A program made the translations under genes and the position numbers. Under the pieces are notes generated by a model. That model worked only from the letters and a program-made list of their open reading frames with translations. It did not search any database and was not told the DNA's origin. DNA of 40,222 bases from Treponema sp. (GTDB taxonomy: Bacteria > Spirochaetota > Spirochaetia > Treponematales > Breznakiellaceae), in NCBI GenBank assembly GCA_031281555.1, contig JAITFK010000003.1, forward strand, positions 1 through 40,222, in the 5' to 3' direction. Of this stretch, positions 1-7,827 are shown in pieces (position 1 is the stretch's first letter; every line of letters starts with the position of its first letter).

Positions 1-1
1 T

Positions 2-208
2 ATGCGGCAAGGACTTGGAATGATAAATAATTTTGTCAATGCCAAAGAAATATGGGAAGAAGCTTTTTCCGAAGCGATTAACAACAACCATTCTGTTTAC
101 GATATGTTTTATATGGTAACCGCAAGAAGACATGCCGGGACGTTGGTTACCAATGACTCAACTTTAGCGGCGGTTTGTAAGAAGAATCATGTTCAGGTTT
201 GTTGTTGA
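2..208 (+). CDS. PIN-domain (VapC-like) toxin, C-terminal part, 5' truncated by window edge
   Basis: Residues VYDMFYMVTARRHAGTLVTNDSTLAAVCKKNHVQVC match the PIN-domain C-terminal pattern (YDxxYxxxARxxxxxLVTxDxxL). The upstream part is outside the window. Confidence 0.65.
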   Translation: MRQGLGMINNFVNAKEIWEEAFSEAINNNHSVYDMFYMVTARRHAGTLVTNDSTLAAVCKKNHVQVCC

Positions 209-238
209 ATGAGGGGGTGATGAGGTGTTTTTAAAGAA

Positions 239-268
239 TTGAAGGGGATTGAATAAGTGTGGTATGAT
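239..268 (+). promoter_or_regulatory. Possible sigma-70 promoter for the five-gene cassette
   Basis: TTGAAG (239-244), 18-nt spacer, TATGAT (263-268), upstream of the ATG at 327. Confidence 0.35.
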
Positions 269-326
269 CAAAAAAGTTATAAATAAATTGGGATTAATAA
301 AGGAATACATAAGAAAAGGAGTTTTT

Positions 327-1343
327 ATGAATAAAAAATTTACAATTAATTTGGACGGTATAAAAACTGAAGTTGAGAGAAGGAAAATACCCCTAAATAA
401 GATTATATTGGATATTAAAAATCCTCGAATTCAGTATTTTTTAGATACAAAACTTAATACTGATGTTACACCAGATCAAGTAAAATTTGCATTAGCAGAG
501 TCAAATGACCAGTATTTAAAACTAAAAGAACTTATTGAATCAAATAAGGGAATATATGAAGCTATTTGGGTATTTCCAAACAAAGATAAGTTTATTGTTA
601 TAGAAGGTAATACCCGTGCTTTTATCTACGAGGAATTATCTCAAAAATACAGTAATGACCGAAAATGGAAAGAAATAGACGCTTATATTTTACCACGAGA
701 AATTGATCGATCAAGGATTAACTTTATAAGGCTTGAAAAACATCTGTTTGGTCCCACACCATGGTCAGCATATGAAAAAGCAAGAGAATTACACCGATTA
801 TTCAAAGATGAATATTACCCCATAAAGCGTTTACAGCAATTAACTAAACTCGGTTCAACAGAAATTAAAAACAGTATTCAAGCATTTAAAGATATGGAAG
901 AACAATATTTGCAAAAATATAAAGGACCTACACAAAGACTGAAGTTTAGCTATTTTGTTGAATTTCGTAAAAACAAAGAATTGCAAACATTGATGAATAA
1001 AAATGAATTGTCACTTGAACAATTTTGTGATTGGGTTGGTGAGGACAAGTTTAGAAGAGGTGAAGATATAAGGAAATTACCTTTAGTACTAAAAGACGAG
1101 CAAGCAAAAAAAGAATTGATAAACAATGATTTTCAAGCTGCGTTGGATCAGCTTGGGCAAAAGAATCCATCTGCAAATTCAAAATTGTTTGAAGACATTC
1201 AAAAAGTAATAAAAGGTATAGATAAGATATCATTTTCTGAATTAAGTGAAATAAAAGGCGGCCTTCAGCCAGGAAAGGTAAATGATTTAAAATTATTATA
1301 TAATAAATTATATAAATTATTACAAAATATAGGTGTTTTATAA
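327..1343 (+). CDS. ParB/Srx-like domain protein (paralog A)
   Basis: The preferred start is ATG 327, preceded by AAAAGGAG; the ORF track's 249 start is alternative. N-terminal IPLNKIILDIKNPRI and FIVIEGNTRAFIYEEL resemble ParB-like motifs. It is similar along its length to 3178-4203. Confidence 0.65.
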   Translation: MNKKFTINLDGIKTEVERRKIPLNKIILDIKNPRIQYFLDTKLNTDVTPDQVKFALAESNDQYLKLKELIESNKGIYEAIWVFPNKDKFIVIEGNTRAFIYEELSQKYSNDRKWKEIDAYILPREIDRSRINFIRLEKHLFGPTPWSAYEKARELHRLFKDEYYPIKRLQQLTKLGSTEIKNSIQAFKDMEEQYLQKYKGPTQRLKFSYFVEFRKNKELQTLMNKNELSLEQFCDWVGEDKFRRGEDIRKLPLVLKDEQAKKELINNDFQAALDQLGQKNPSANSKLFEDIQKVIKGIDKISFSELSEIKGGLQPGKVNDLKLLYNKLYKLLQNIGVL

Positions 1344-1345
1344 TA

Positions 1346-1753
1346 ATGGCTGGAAAACAACATCAGTTTATTATCGGGTTAATAAATAAAAAGATACTCG
1401 AGTATGGTTTTACAATAGTATTTATTGATGGTCATGTTTCTGGAGCATTTGATAAAAAATATAATTTACCACCGAAAATTCTACGACATCGTCCCGATGT
1501 GATTGGAATAAACAATAAAGGGTGTATTTGCATTGGAGAGGCAAAAACAAAAAATGATATATTTAATATAAGAACCAAAGAAGAACTTTTTGATTTTTCA
1601 AATTACAAATTTAATGGGAATGCTTGTTTGCTAATTATTGGTATTCCAAAATCTTCACAAAATGATCTTGATAAATTATTGAGTGAACTTTGTATACAAA
1701 ACAACGATAATATTGAAATTTTATCAATTCCGGATGAAATAATAAATGAATAA
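1346..1753 (+). CDS. Small PD-(D/E)XK-like nuclease candidate
   Basis: 135 aa. The motif HRPDVIGINNKGCICIGEAKTKNDI fits PD-(X)n-(D/E)XK. It starts 2 nt after the preceding stop and its 3' end overlaps the SNF2 gene by 8 nt. Confidence 0.5.
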   Translation: MAGKQHQFIIGLINKKILEYGFTIVFIDGHVSGAFDKKYNLPPKILRHRPDVIGINNKGCICIGEAKTKNDIFNIRTKEELFDFSNYKFNGNACLLIIGIPKSSQNDLDKLLSELCIQNNDNIEILSIPDEIINE

Positions 1754-3176
1754 ATTAATACAAAATTTTAAACCTAAAACGGAACCGCTTCCCCATCAAT
1801 TAGAAGTAATAAATTATATTCATAATAATGCTATTATTGCTTTATTTGATGAGCAAGGATTGGGAAAAACAAAAATAGTTATAGATGCACTGTCATTGGA
1901 TATGCGCGAAGAGAAAATACAAGGAGTATTGGTCATATCCCCGATGTCTCTACTTTTTAATTGGGAACAAGAAGTACAAAAACACTCTTTTTTACTACCT
2001 ATAGTTTTAAAAGGATCAAATAGAGAAAAAAGATATAAATTTTTGACCGGAGCAAACTTTTATTTAATAAATTATGAATCAGTAATTTCAGAACTACAAA
2101 GAATAGAACGTTTTTGTAAAAGTAGAAAAATTGCTATTGTTCTTGATGAATCAACAAGAATAAAAGACCCTAATTCAAAAACAGCTCAATCAATATTTCA
2201 ATTGTCTCAATACTCTGTTAAAAGGATAATTATATCTGGTACGCCTATAGCTAATAAACCATATGACATTTGGTCTCAATTTTATTTTCTAGATAAAGGT
2301 ATTATTTTATCTAATAATTATAAGAATTTCAAATCAAAATTTAATATTAAAAATATTGAATATGAAAGGAATTTAATAAATTTAAATAAGTGTATTAATG
2401 AAAATTCTGTTCGTCGATTAAAAGAAGACGTTCTTCATCTCCCTGAAAAAGAATATATAAATATTTTTGTCGATCTTTCAGGGAAACAAAAAAAACTATA
2501 CAATGAGCTATGTAAAGAATTAAAAATAGAAATAATAAATACTAATGGAGATCTTATTCTTGATGAATCAGAGGCTATTCTAAAAAAATTGTTACGCTTA
2601 GCCCAAATTGCATCCAATCCTTTCCTTATTGATAAAAGTTATAACGAGACTCCCGTAAAATATTTAAAGTTAGATGAATTAGTAAATTCAATAGTTTCAA
2701 ATAAAGAAAAAATAGTTATTTGGACATGTTTTGTTGAAAATATTAAATTATTAAAAAAGAGATATAAACTTTTTTCACCATTAGTTATTTATGGAGAAAC
2801 TCCAATAAATAAACGTGCAGAGTATATTAAAATGTTTCAAGATGCAGAAGAAAATAAAATTATGATACTTAATCCTTCTGCTGCAAGAGAAGGCATAACG
2901 CTTACAAAAGCAAATAATGCGATTTATCTGGATAGAAATTTTAATTTGGTTGATTATTTACAGTCACAAGATAGAATACATAGAATTTCACAAGAAAAAA
3001 AATGTAAAATTTATAAACTAATTGGCAAGAATACAATAGATGAGTATATTGATAAATATATAGAAGTAAAAAAAGATATAGCAAAATTTATTCAAGGTGA
3101 TAAAAAAGAAATTGAAGAACAAGTATTTCAATTTCTATATAATAAGTCTCAAATATTAAAGACATTAGGAGGATGA
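1746..3176 (+). CDS. Compact SNF2-family DNA helicase/translocase
   Basis: Motif I DEQGLGKTK, Ia LVISPMSLLFNWEQE, II VLDESTRIKDPNSK, III ISGTPIANKPYDIWSQF, V/VI AREGITLTKANNAIYLDRNFN...QSQDRIHRISQEKKCKIYKL. Confidence 0.9.
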   Translation: MNKLIQNFKPKTEPLPHQLEVINYIHNNAIIALFDEQGLGKTKIVIDALSLDMREEKIQGVLVISPMSLLFNWEQEVQKHSFLLPIVLKGSNREKRYKFLTGANFYLINYESVISELQRIERFCKSRKIAIVLDESTRIKDPNSKTAQSIFQLSQYSVKRIIISGTPIANKPYDIWSQFYFLDKGIILSNNYKNFKSKFNIKNIEYERNLINLNKCINENSVRRLKEDVLHLPEKEYINIFVDLSGKQKKLYNELCKELKIEIINTNGDLILDESEAILKKLLRLAQIASNPFLIDKSYNETPVKYLKLDELVNSIVSNKEKIVIWTCFVENIKLLKKRYKLFSPLVIYGETPINKRAEYIKMFQDAEENKIMILNPSAAREGITLTKANNAIYLDRNFNLVDYLQSQDRIHRISQEKKCKIYKLIGKNTIDEYIDKYIEVKKDIAKFIQGDKKEIEEQVFQFLYNKSQILKTLGG

Positions 3177-3177
3177 T

Positions 3178-4203
3178 ATGAAAAACACTATTACAGTGCA
3201 AGGTAGAGCAATAACATATGAGATTAAGGATGTTGATATTAATGAAGTTCAATATTATCCCGAAAATCCACGAATAAATTATATCATAAGTAGTTATCCA
3301 AAGAATGAAATAACACAAGATTTAATACAGAATGAATTACTAAAATTGGATCAGACACGAGAAAGAATAAAGGATCTTGAAGAAAATAAGGGATTAATAG
3401 ATGAAATATATATATTAAATAAAAAAGTTATTGAAGGTAATACAAGACTATGTGCTTTTAGAATATTAAGTAAAAAATATCCAAATGACAAACGATGGGA
3501 AACAATAAAAGCAAGAATTTTACAAGATAATGTTTCAGAAGAAGAATTATTTTATATATTAGGAATATTCCATATAAAAGGAAAAACGGAATGGAATGCA
3601 TATGAAAAGGCGGCATATATATATAAAATGATTGTAACATTAAAAAAGAGTCCTGATGATATAGGAAAACAGCTTCGTATGCAACCAAAAAACATAGTAG
3701 CAGCATTAAAATCATACAAAGCAATGAAAGATAAATATCTTACTAAAAATAAAGATAAAAGTATTGATAAACAATATGAAGATTTAAGAAAATTTAGTTA
3801 TTTTGATGCTTTTTATCACCAGAAAGAGCTGGTCGAACGAGAAGAAAACACGCCCGAATTTTTGAATAACTTTGTTGCATGGGTTAAAGAGGATAGATTT
3901 AAAAATGCTCAAAGTGTAAGAGATTTACCAAAAATATTAAATAATAAAAGAGCTCAAAAAATATTCTGTGTCAATGAACCAGAAACTGCATATTTTGAAG
4001 CAATGCAAATATTACATCAAGATAAGCCTGGTAAAGTCGATAAATTTTATAAAAAATTCGAAGAATTTTCTGATTTTTTAGATGGTGCTGAGATAAATAA
4101 AATCAAAGAGGAAATTATTGAAAATCGTAATAAAAAACATGTAATAGAAACTTGTTATAAAAAACTAAAAAGATTTACAAAAGATTGTGGACTGGAAGTA
4201 TAA
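3178..4203 (+). CDS. ParB/Srx-like domain protein (paralog B)
   Basis: KKVIEGNTRLCAFRILSKKYPNDKRWE aligns with IVIEGNTRAFIYEELSQKYSNDRKWK of paralog A. Shared KFSYF, WVxEDxF and xxVRDLPxIL/xxIRKLPLVL blocks. RBS AGGAGG just upstream. Confidence 0.65.
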   Translation: MKNTITVQGRAITYEIKDVDINEVQYYPENPRINYIISSYPKNEITQDLIQNELLKLDQTRERIKDLEENKGLIDEIYILNKKVIEGNTRLCAFRILSKKYPNDKRWETIKARILQDNVSEEELFYILGIFHIKGKTEWNAYEKAAYIYKMIVTLKKSPDDIGKQLRMQPKNIVAALKSYKAMKDKYLTKNKDKSIDKQYEDLRKFSYFDAFYHQKELVEREENTPEFLNNFVAWVKEDRFKNAQSVRDLPKILNNKRAQKIFCVNEPETAYFEAMQILHQDKPGKVDKFYKKFEEFSDFLDGAEINKIKEEIIENRNKKHVIETCYKKLKRFTKDCGLEV

Positions 4204-4204
4204 A

Positions 4205-5551
4205 ATGGGTAAGTTGAAAGTTTTACTTGTAGAACCATCATATAAATGTAAATATCCACCTTTAGGATTAATGAAATTATCAGCATTTCATAAAAAACGC
4301 GGTGACGAAGTTGTTTTTGTAAAAGGAACCATTAAGGAAAAAAAAGATATAATGTGGGATAGGATTTATATATCGACATTATTTAGTTTTTATTGGGATT
4401 TAACAATAAGAACAATAGATTATTATGAATTTAGTGTAAAAGATCCTAGAAATTTTTATATTGGTGGTCCTATGGCTACAATAATGGCGGAAGAAATAAA
4501 AGATGTAACTGGATTTATTCCGGTGCAAGGATTACTAAATAAAGAAGGACAAATAAATTTACCTAATGAGCAAAATATTGATAATATGATACCTGATTAT
4601 AATTTATTAAACCAAATCTCATATAAATATTTATCTGATAATGCGTATTTTAGTTATACAACACGTGGCTGTATTAGAAAATGTCCTTTTTGTGCAGTTC
4701 CAAAAATAGAACCATTATACCAAGAATATGTTCCACTAAGTAAACAAATAAAATCCATAAATTTAAAGTATGGAAGAAAAAAGGATTTGTTGCTCTTAGA
4801 TAATAATATTCTTGCATCATCGTGTTTTGAAAAAATAATTGATGAAATAAAAGAAATAGGATTTTTTAAGGGTGCAAAATTAAATGGTATATCAAGATAT
4901 GTAGATTTTAATCAAGGTATTGATCTCCGTAAACTTTCAAAACAAAAAATGAAATTGCTAGCAGAAATATCAATAAGACCATTACGAATAGCATTTGATG
5001 ATATACGACTAAAAGAACAATATATTAAAGCGATAGAAATGGCAGCAGAATATGGAATACTTAATTTATCAAATTATATATTGTATAATTATAATGATAC
5101 ACCGAAAGATTTTTTTGAAAGATTAAAAATAAATGTTGATTTAAATGAAAGATTGGGAACAAAAATATTTTCATTTCCAATGAAATATATTCCAGTAACA
5201 AATAAAGATAGATTATATGTAGGAACACATTGGAATCCTCGCTTTTTAAGAGGAATTCAATGTATTTTACATGTTACTCATGGGGTCGTTGGTCCTAATA
5301 AATCTTTTTTTGAAGCTGCTTTTGGAAAAAATTATTCTGATTTTAAAAAAATATTATTGATGCCGGATTCTTTTATAATGTATCGAGAAAGTAGAAAAAA
5401 AAATAAAGTGAAACAATGGCAAAATATATTAAATAATTTCTCCAATAACCAAAGGTCTTTCTTTATGAAAAATATCTTACAAAACAGCTATTCCTGTGTT
5501 TCAAACGATAAATTGATTAAAAAAATAATATCTTTTTACAAAGAAAAATGA
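4205..5551 (+). CDS. Radical SAM protein with B12-binding-like N-terminal domain
   Basis: CIRKCPFCAVPK is a CxxxCxxC radical SAM motif. The N-terminus KVLLVEPSYKCKYPPLGLMKLSAFHKKRG is typical of cobalamin-binding-like radical SAM enzymes. ATG 4205 is preferred over 4187, which overlaps the upstream gene. Confidence 0.85.
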   Translation: MGKLKVLLVEPSYKCKYPPLGLMKLSAFHKKRGDEVVFVKGTIKEKKDIMWDRIYISTLFSFYWDLTIRTIDYYEFSVKDPRNFYIGGPMATIMAEEIKDVTGFIPVQGLLNKEGQINLPNEQNIDNMIPDYNLLNQISYKYLSDNAYFSYTTRGCIRKCPFCAVPKIEPLYQEYVPLSKQIKSINLKYGRKKDLLLLDNNILASSCFEKIIDEIKEIGFFKGAKLNGISRYVDFNQGIDLRKLSKQKMKLLAEISIRPLRIAFDDIRLKEQYIKAIEMAAEYGILNLSNYILYNYNDTPKDFFERLKINVDLNERLGTKIFSFPMKYIPVTNKDRLYVGTHWNPRFLRGIQCILHVTHGVVGPNKSFFEAAFGKNYSDFKKILLMPDSFIMYRESRKKNKVKQWQNILNNFSNNQRSFFMKNILQNSYSCVSNDKLIKKIISFYKEK

Positions 5552-5724
5552 TAATTTTTATTCTATACATAAATATTGAATAATTATTATCTTTCACAGA
5601 ACTATACATACAAAGAAAAACTTATTATTATAAAAGAATATTATTACTCAAAAAGTAAAAAAAAATATTAAATAACGATAATTCTTATTACGAATAATTC
5701 GATGTCTGCTAATTTGCAATAATC

Positions 5725-5753
5725 TTGATAAAATAAATAATTTTTAGTATAAT
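5725..5753 (+). promoter_or_regulatory. Near-consensus sigma-70 promoter for the DUF433/DUF3990 cluster
   Basis: TTGATA (5725-5730), 17-nt spacer, TATAAT (5748-5753), 20 nt before the ATG at 5773, with AAGGAG as RBS. Confidence 0.65.
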
Positions 5754-5772
5754 CTAAGTATAAGGAGAAAAA

Positions 5773-6003
5773 ATGCCCCTCGAACATTTTAACCGCATAA
5801 CAAATGACCCCGACATAATAAGTGGCAAATCCTGTATTAGAAATATGCGTATTACTGTGAGCAGAATACTCTCCAAAATTGATGCAGGAGAAACAATTGA
5901 TGAACTGCTGGTTGACTACCCATACCTTGAACGAGAAGATATTCTGAAATCTTTGAAATACGCCGCATGGCTTACCGAAGGCCATGAAGTTACTCTTACT
6001 TGA
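5773..6003 (+). CDS. DUF433 family protein (antitoxin-like)
   Basis: FNRITNDPDIISGKSCIRNMRITVSRILSKIDAGETIDELLVDYPYLEREDILKSLKYAAW matches the DUF433 pattern (P.i..GkpcIrg.RitV..il..l..G.s.eEil.dyP.L..edi..al.ya). Confidence 0.9.
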   Translation: MPLEHFNRITNDPDIISGKSCIRNMRITVSRILSKIDAGETIDELLVDYPYLEREDILKSLKYAAWLTEGHEVTLT

Positions 6004-6019
6004 TAAAGGAGCAACCATA

Positions 6020-6526
6020 ATGATCCTATACCACGGCAGCGACCAAATTATAAAAACTCCAGAACTTCGCTCCTCAACCAGAACTCTCGACTTTGGAGCA
6101 GGTTTTTACACAACCACTAACAAGGAACAGGCTGTCAATTTTGCTGTTAAAGTTTATACCCGCTCAATTAGGGAAGGCATTGCTCCAAAAGGTAAATTTA
6201 TCAGCGTCTATGAAGTTGACTACGAAAAAATAAAACAGGAACTTGATGTATTACATTTTAAATCAGCGGATGAATCGTGGCTTGATTTTGTTATGGCTAA
6301 CAGACGTAATACTTATAACAGCAAAAAATATGACGTAATCTATGGACCTGTAGCAAATGATACTATATATCGAACATTAATAGCTTTTGAAGATGATGTA
6401 TTGTCAACAGAGGATACTATCGCCAGATTAAAAGTCCGACAATTATTTGATCAAATGACTTTTGTTTCGGAACATTCCCTTTCGTTCCTGAAATACTCAG
6501 ATTTTATTGAGGTTCAAAATGATTGA
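6020..6526 (+). CDS. DUF3990 family protein, ADP-ribosyltransferase-like putative toxin
   Basis: MILYHGSDQIIKTPEL...LDFGAGFYTTTNKEQAVNFA...YDVIYGPVANDTIYRTL matches DUF3990 (YHGS and GxGFYTT blocks). ATG 6020 is preferred over 5984. Confidence 0.8.
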   Translation: MILYHGSDQIIKTPELRSSTRTLDFGAGFYTTTNKEQAVNFAVKVYTRSIREGIAPKGKFISVYEVDYEKIKQELDVLHFKSADESWLDFVMANRRNTYNSKKYDVIYGPVANDTIYRTLIAFEDDVLSTEDTIARLKVRQLFDQMTFVSEHSLSFLKYSDFIEVQND

Positions 6527-6758
6527 CACTCAATTTAAGGCAACATTGGAAATGCTGATTCCTCTTGTTATCAAAGAAATAATGAAAAGCCGCAATATAA
6601 GCGAGAAAGAAGCTTTTGAAATGTTGTATTCCTCGTTCTTGTACAGTAAACTTGAAACAGAGTCCACCAAATTATGGCATTTAAGCCAATTGACTTTGGC
6701 AAATTTATTAAACGAGGAAATTGAGACGGGAAATATTATTTTTCCGGAGGAAACATAA
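6519..6758 (+). CDS. Small protein of the DUF3990/DUF3791 cluster (putative antitoxin component)
   Basis: 79 aa (MIDTQFKATLEMLIPLVIKEIMKSRNISEKEAFEMLYSS...). Overlaps the DUF3990 gene by 8 nt and precedes the DUF3791 gene. Confidence 0.65.
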   Translation: MIDTQFKATLEMLIPLVIKEIMKSRNISEKEAFEMLYSSFLYSKLETESTKLWHLSQLTLANLLNEEIETGNIIFPEET

Positions 6759-6759
6759 C

Positions 6760-6963
6760 ATGAGCGGCAATGCCGAATTTATTACCTACTGTATGGAAGA
6801 ATACAAGGCTGTAAAGGGTATAACAGGAAAAGAAGTCATTACACTTTTCAAGAAACACAATATTATTGATTATATTGTTACTTGTTACGGAGCTTTGCAT
6901 ACTATGGGCGGTCTTGCCATTGCGGAAGATATAGATTCACTAATTGAAAATAAAAAAAGATAA
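6760..6963 (+). CDS. DUF3791 family protein (putative antitoxin component)
   Basis: AEFITYCMEEYKAVKGITGKEVITLFKKHNIIDYIVTCYGALHTMGGLAIAEDIDSLIENKK matches DUF3791. RBS GGAGG. Confidence 0.8.
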   Translation: MSGNAEFITYCMEEYKAVKGITGKEVITLFKKHNIIDYIVTCYGALHTMGGLAIAEDIDSLIENKKR

Positions 6964-7030
6964 TAGTATCTGATATTTGTATAATGCATTTCTCTTCATA
7001 CAACTTTCACCTATAAACAATAATTTTCTA

Positions 7031-7579
7031 CTACACACCCAGCCTTGTTTCCTCAATACGCTTTAAAAGACCGACCAGTTCATGGTTGTCCTTTGTTTCT
7101 TCCCGGATTTTTTCGATCTGACGGAGCATCGGTTTAGCAAGGGGCCGTGCCCATTCCCGGTATTAATCAAAAGTAGAAACATCCATTCGCACCGGAGTAA
7201 CCGACTTTCCAGCAATATTTTGAATGTGCTGTAAAATAAGAATTCCATCGGGGGCTAAATCACCGGCATAGTAAAAAGAAAAACCGGAAGCGGCAAGAAT
7301 CTTTATGATAATAACGGTGGCGCGGTTTGAATAACCACCGATGTAAAGGAAGTAGTCATAACGTGAAAGCTCTTTGCTGTGTTTTTGCGGACTTCCCAAA
7401 GCGTAAAAAGTTTCTTTGTTTTCAATAATTAATACAATTTTATATTTTTTCTCTGATAAAAGATGTATTGTTTTGATCGCTTCTGTACTCTCAAGGGGAA
7501 GACCGAGTATATGACATCCGGTATCGACCAATGGCGGTTCCTGATTTTTGTATTGAATAATGATTTTACAGGCGATCAT
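7031..7579 (-). pseudogene. Degraded JetD-like (Wadjet; DUF2220/DUF2399 Toprim) C-terminal fragment
   Basis: Minus-strand IVLIIENKETFYAL...YDYFLYIGGYSNRATVIIIKIL...FSFYYAGDLAPDGILILQHIQ...PVRMDVSTFD, then TAA (7163-7165), then the same frame continues YREWARPLAKPMLRQIEKIREETKDNHELVGLLKRIEETRLGV and stops at 7031. An in-frame stop also lies 1 codon upstream of the apparent ATG. Confidence 0.65.
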
Positions 7580-7827
7580 GGTTTAAGGATAAGAGCGTTC
7601 CAGAAAAGAAAGATCAGGGATTTTAGTATTTTTCTGTATGCGGTATAAAAATGGATTGCAAAGAACCAAGAGGTTTCAACTGTAAAAATTATTAGGCAAT
7701 AGGTTATATTGACTATATAGCGCAAAGCAAAGAATAATGAGTAATGGTATTAATATGATGACAATGAATAGAGTTGTTTACCATATTCAGCGGTAACATA
7801 ACGAATTTATATTGGGGATGTGCTGGT

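Noticed and set aside
327-4203. ParB-like genes as a chromosome/plasmid partition (parABS) locus
   Set aside because: No ParA ATPase gene nearby, and the neighbours are a nuclease, SNF2 helicase and radical SAM enzyme.
4205-5551. Viperin-like (pVip) anti-phage radical SAM protein
   Set aside because: The N-terminal B12-binding-like domain and overall layout differ from the short viperin fold; no adjacent nucleotide kinase gene.
5668-6018. Minus-strand 116-aa ORF opposite the DUF433 gene
   Set aside because: The plus strand has a promoter, RBS and a recognised family; the minus ORF is a shadow.
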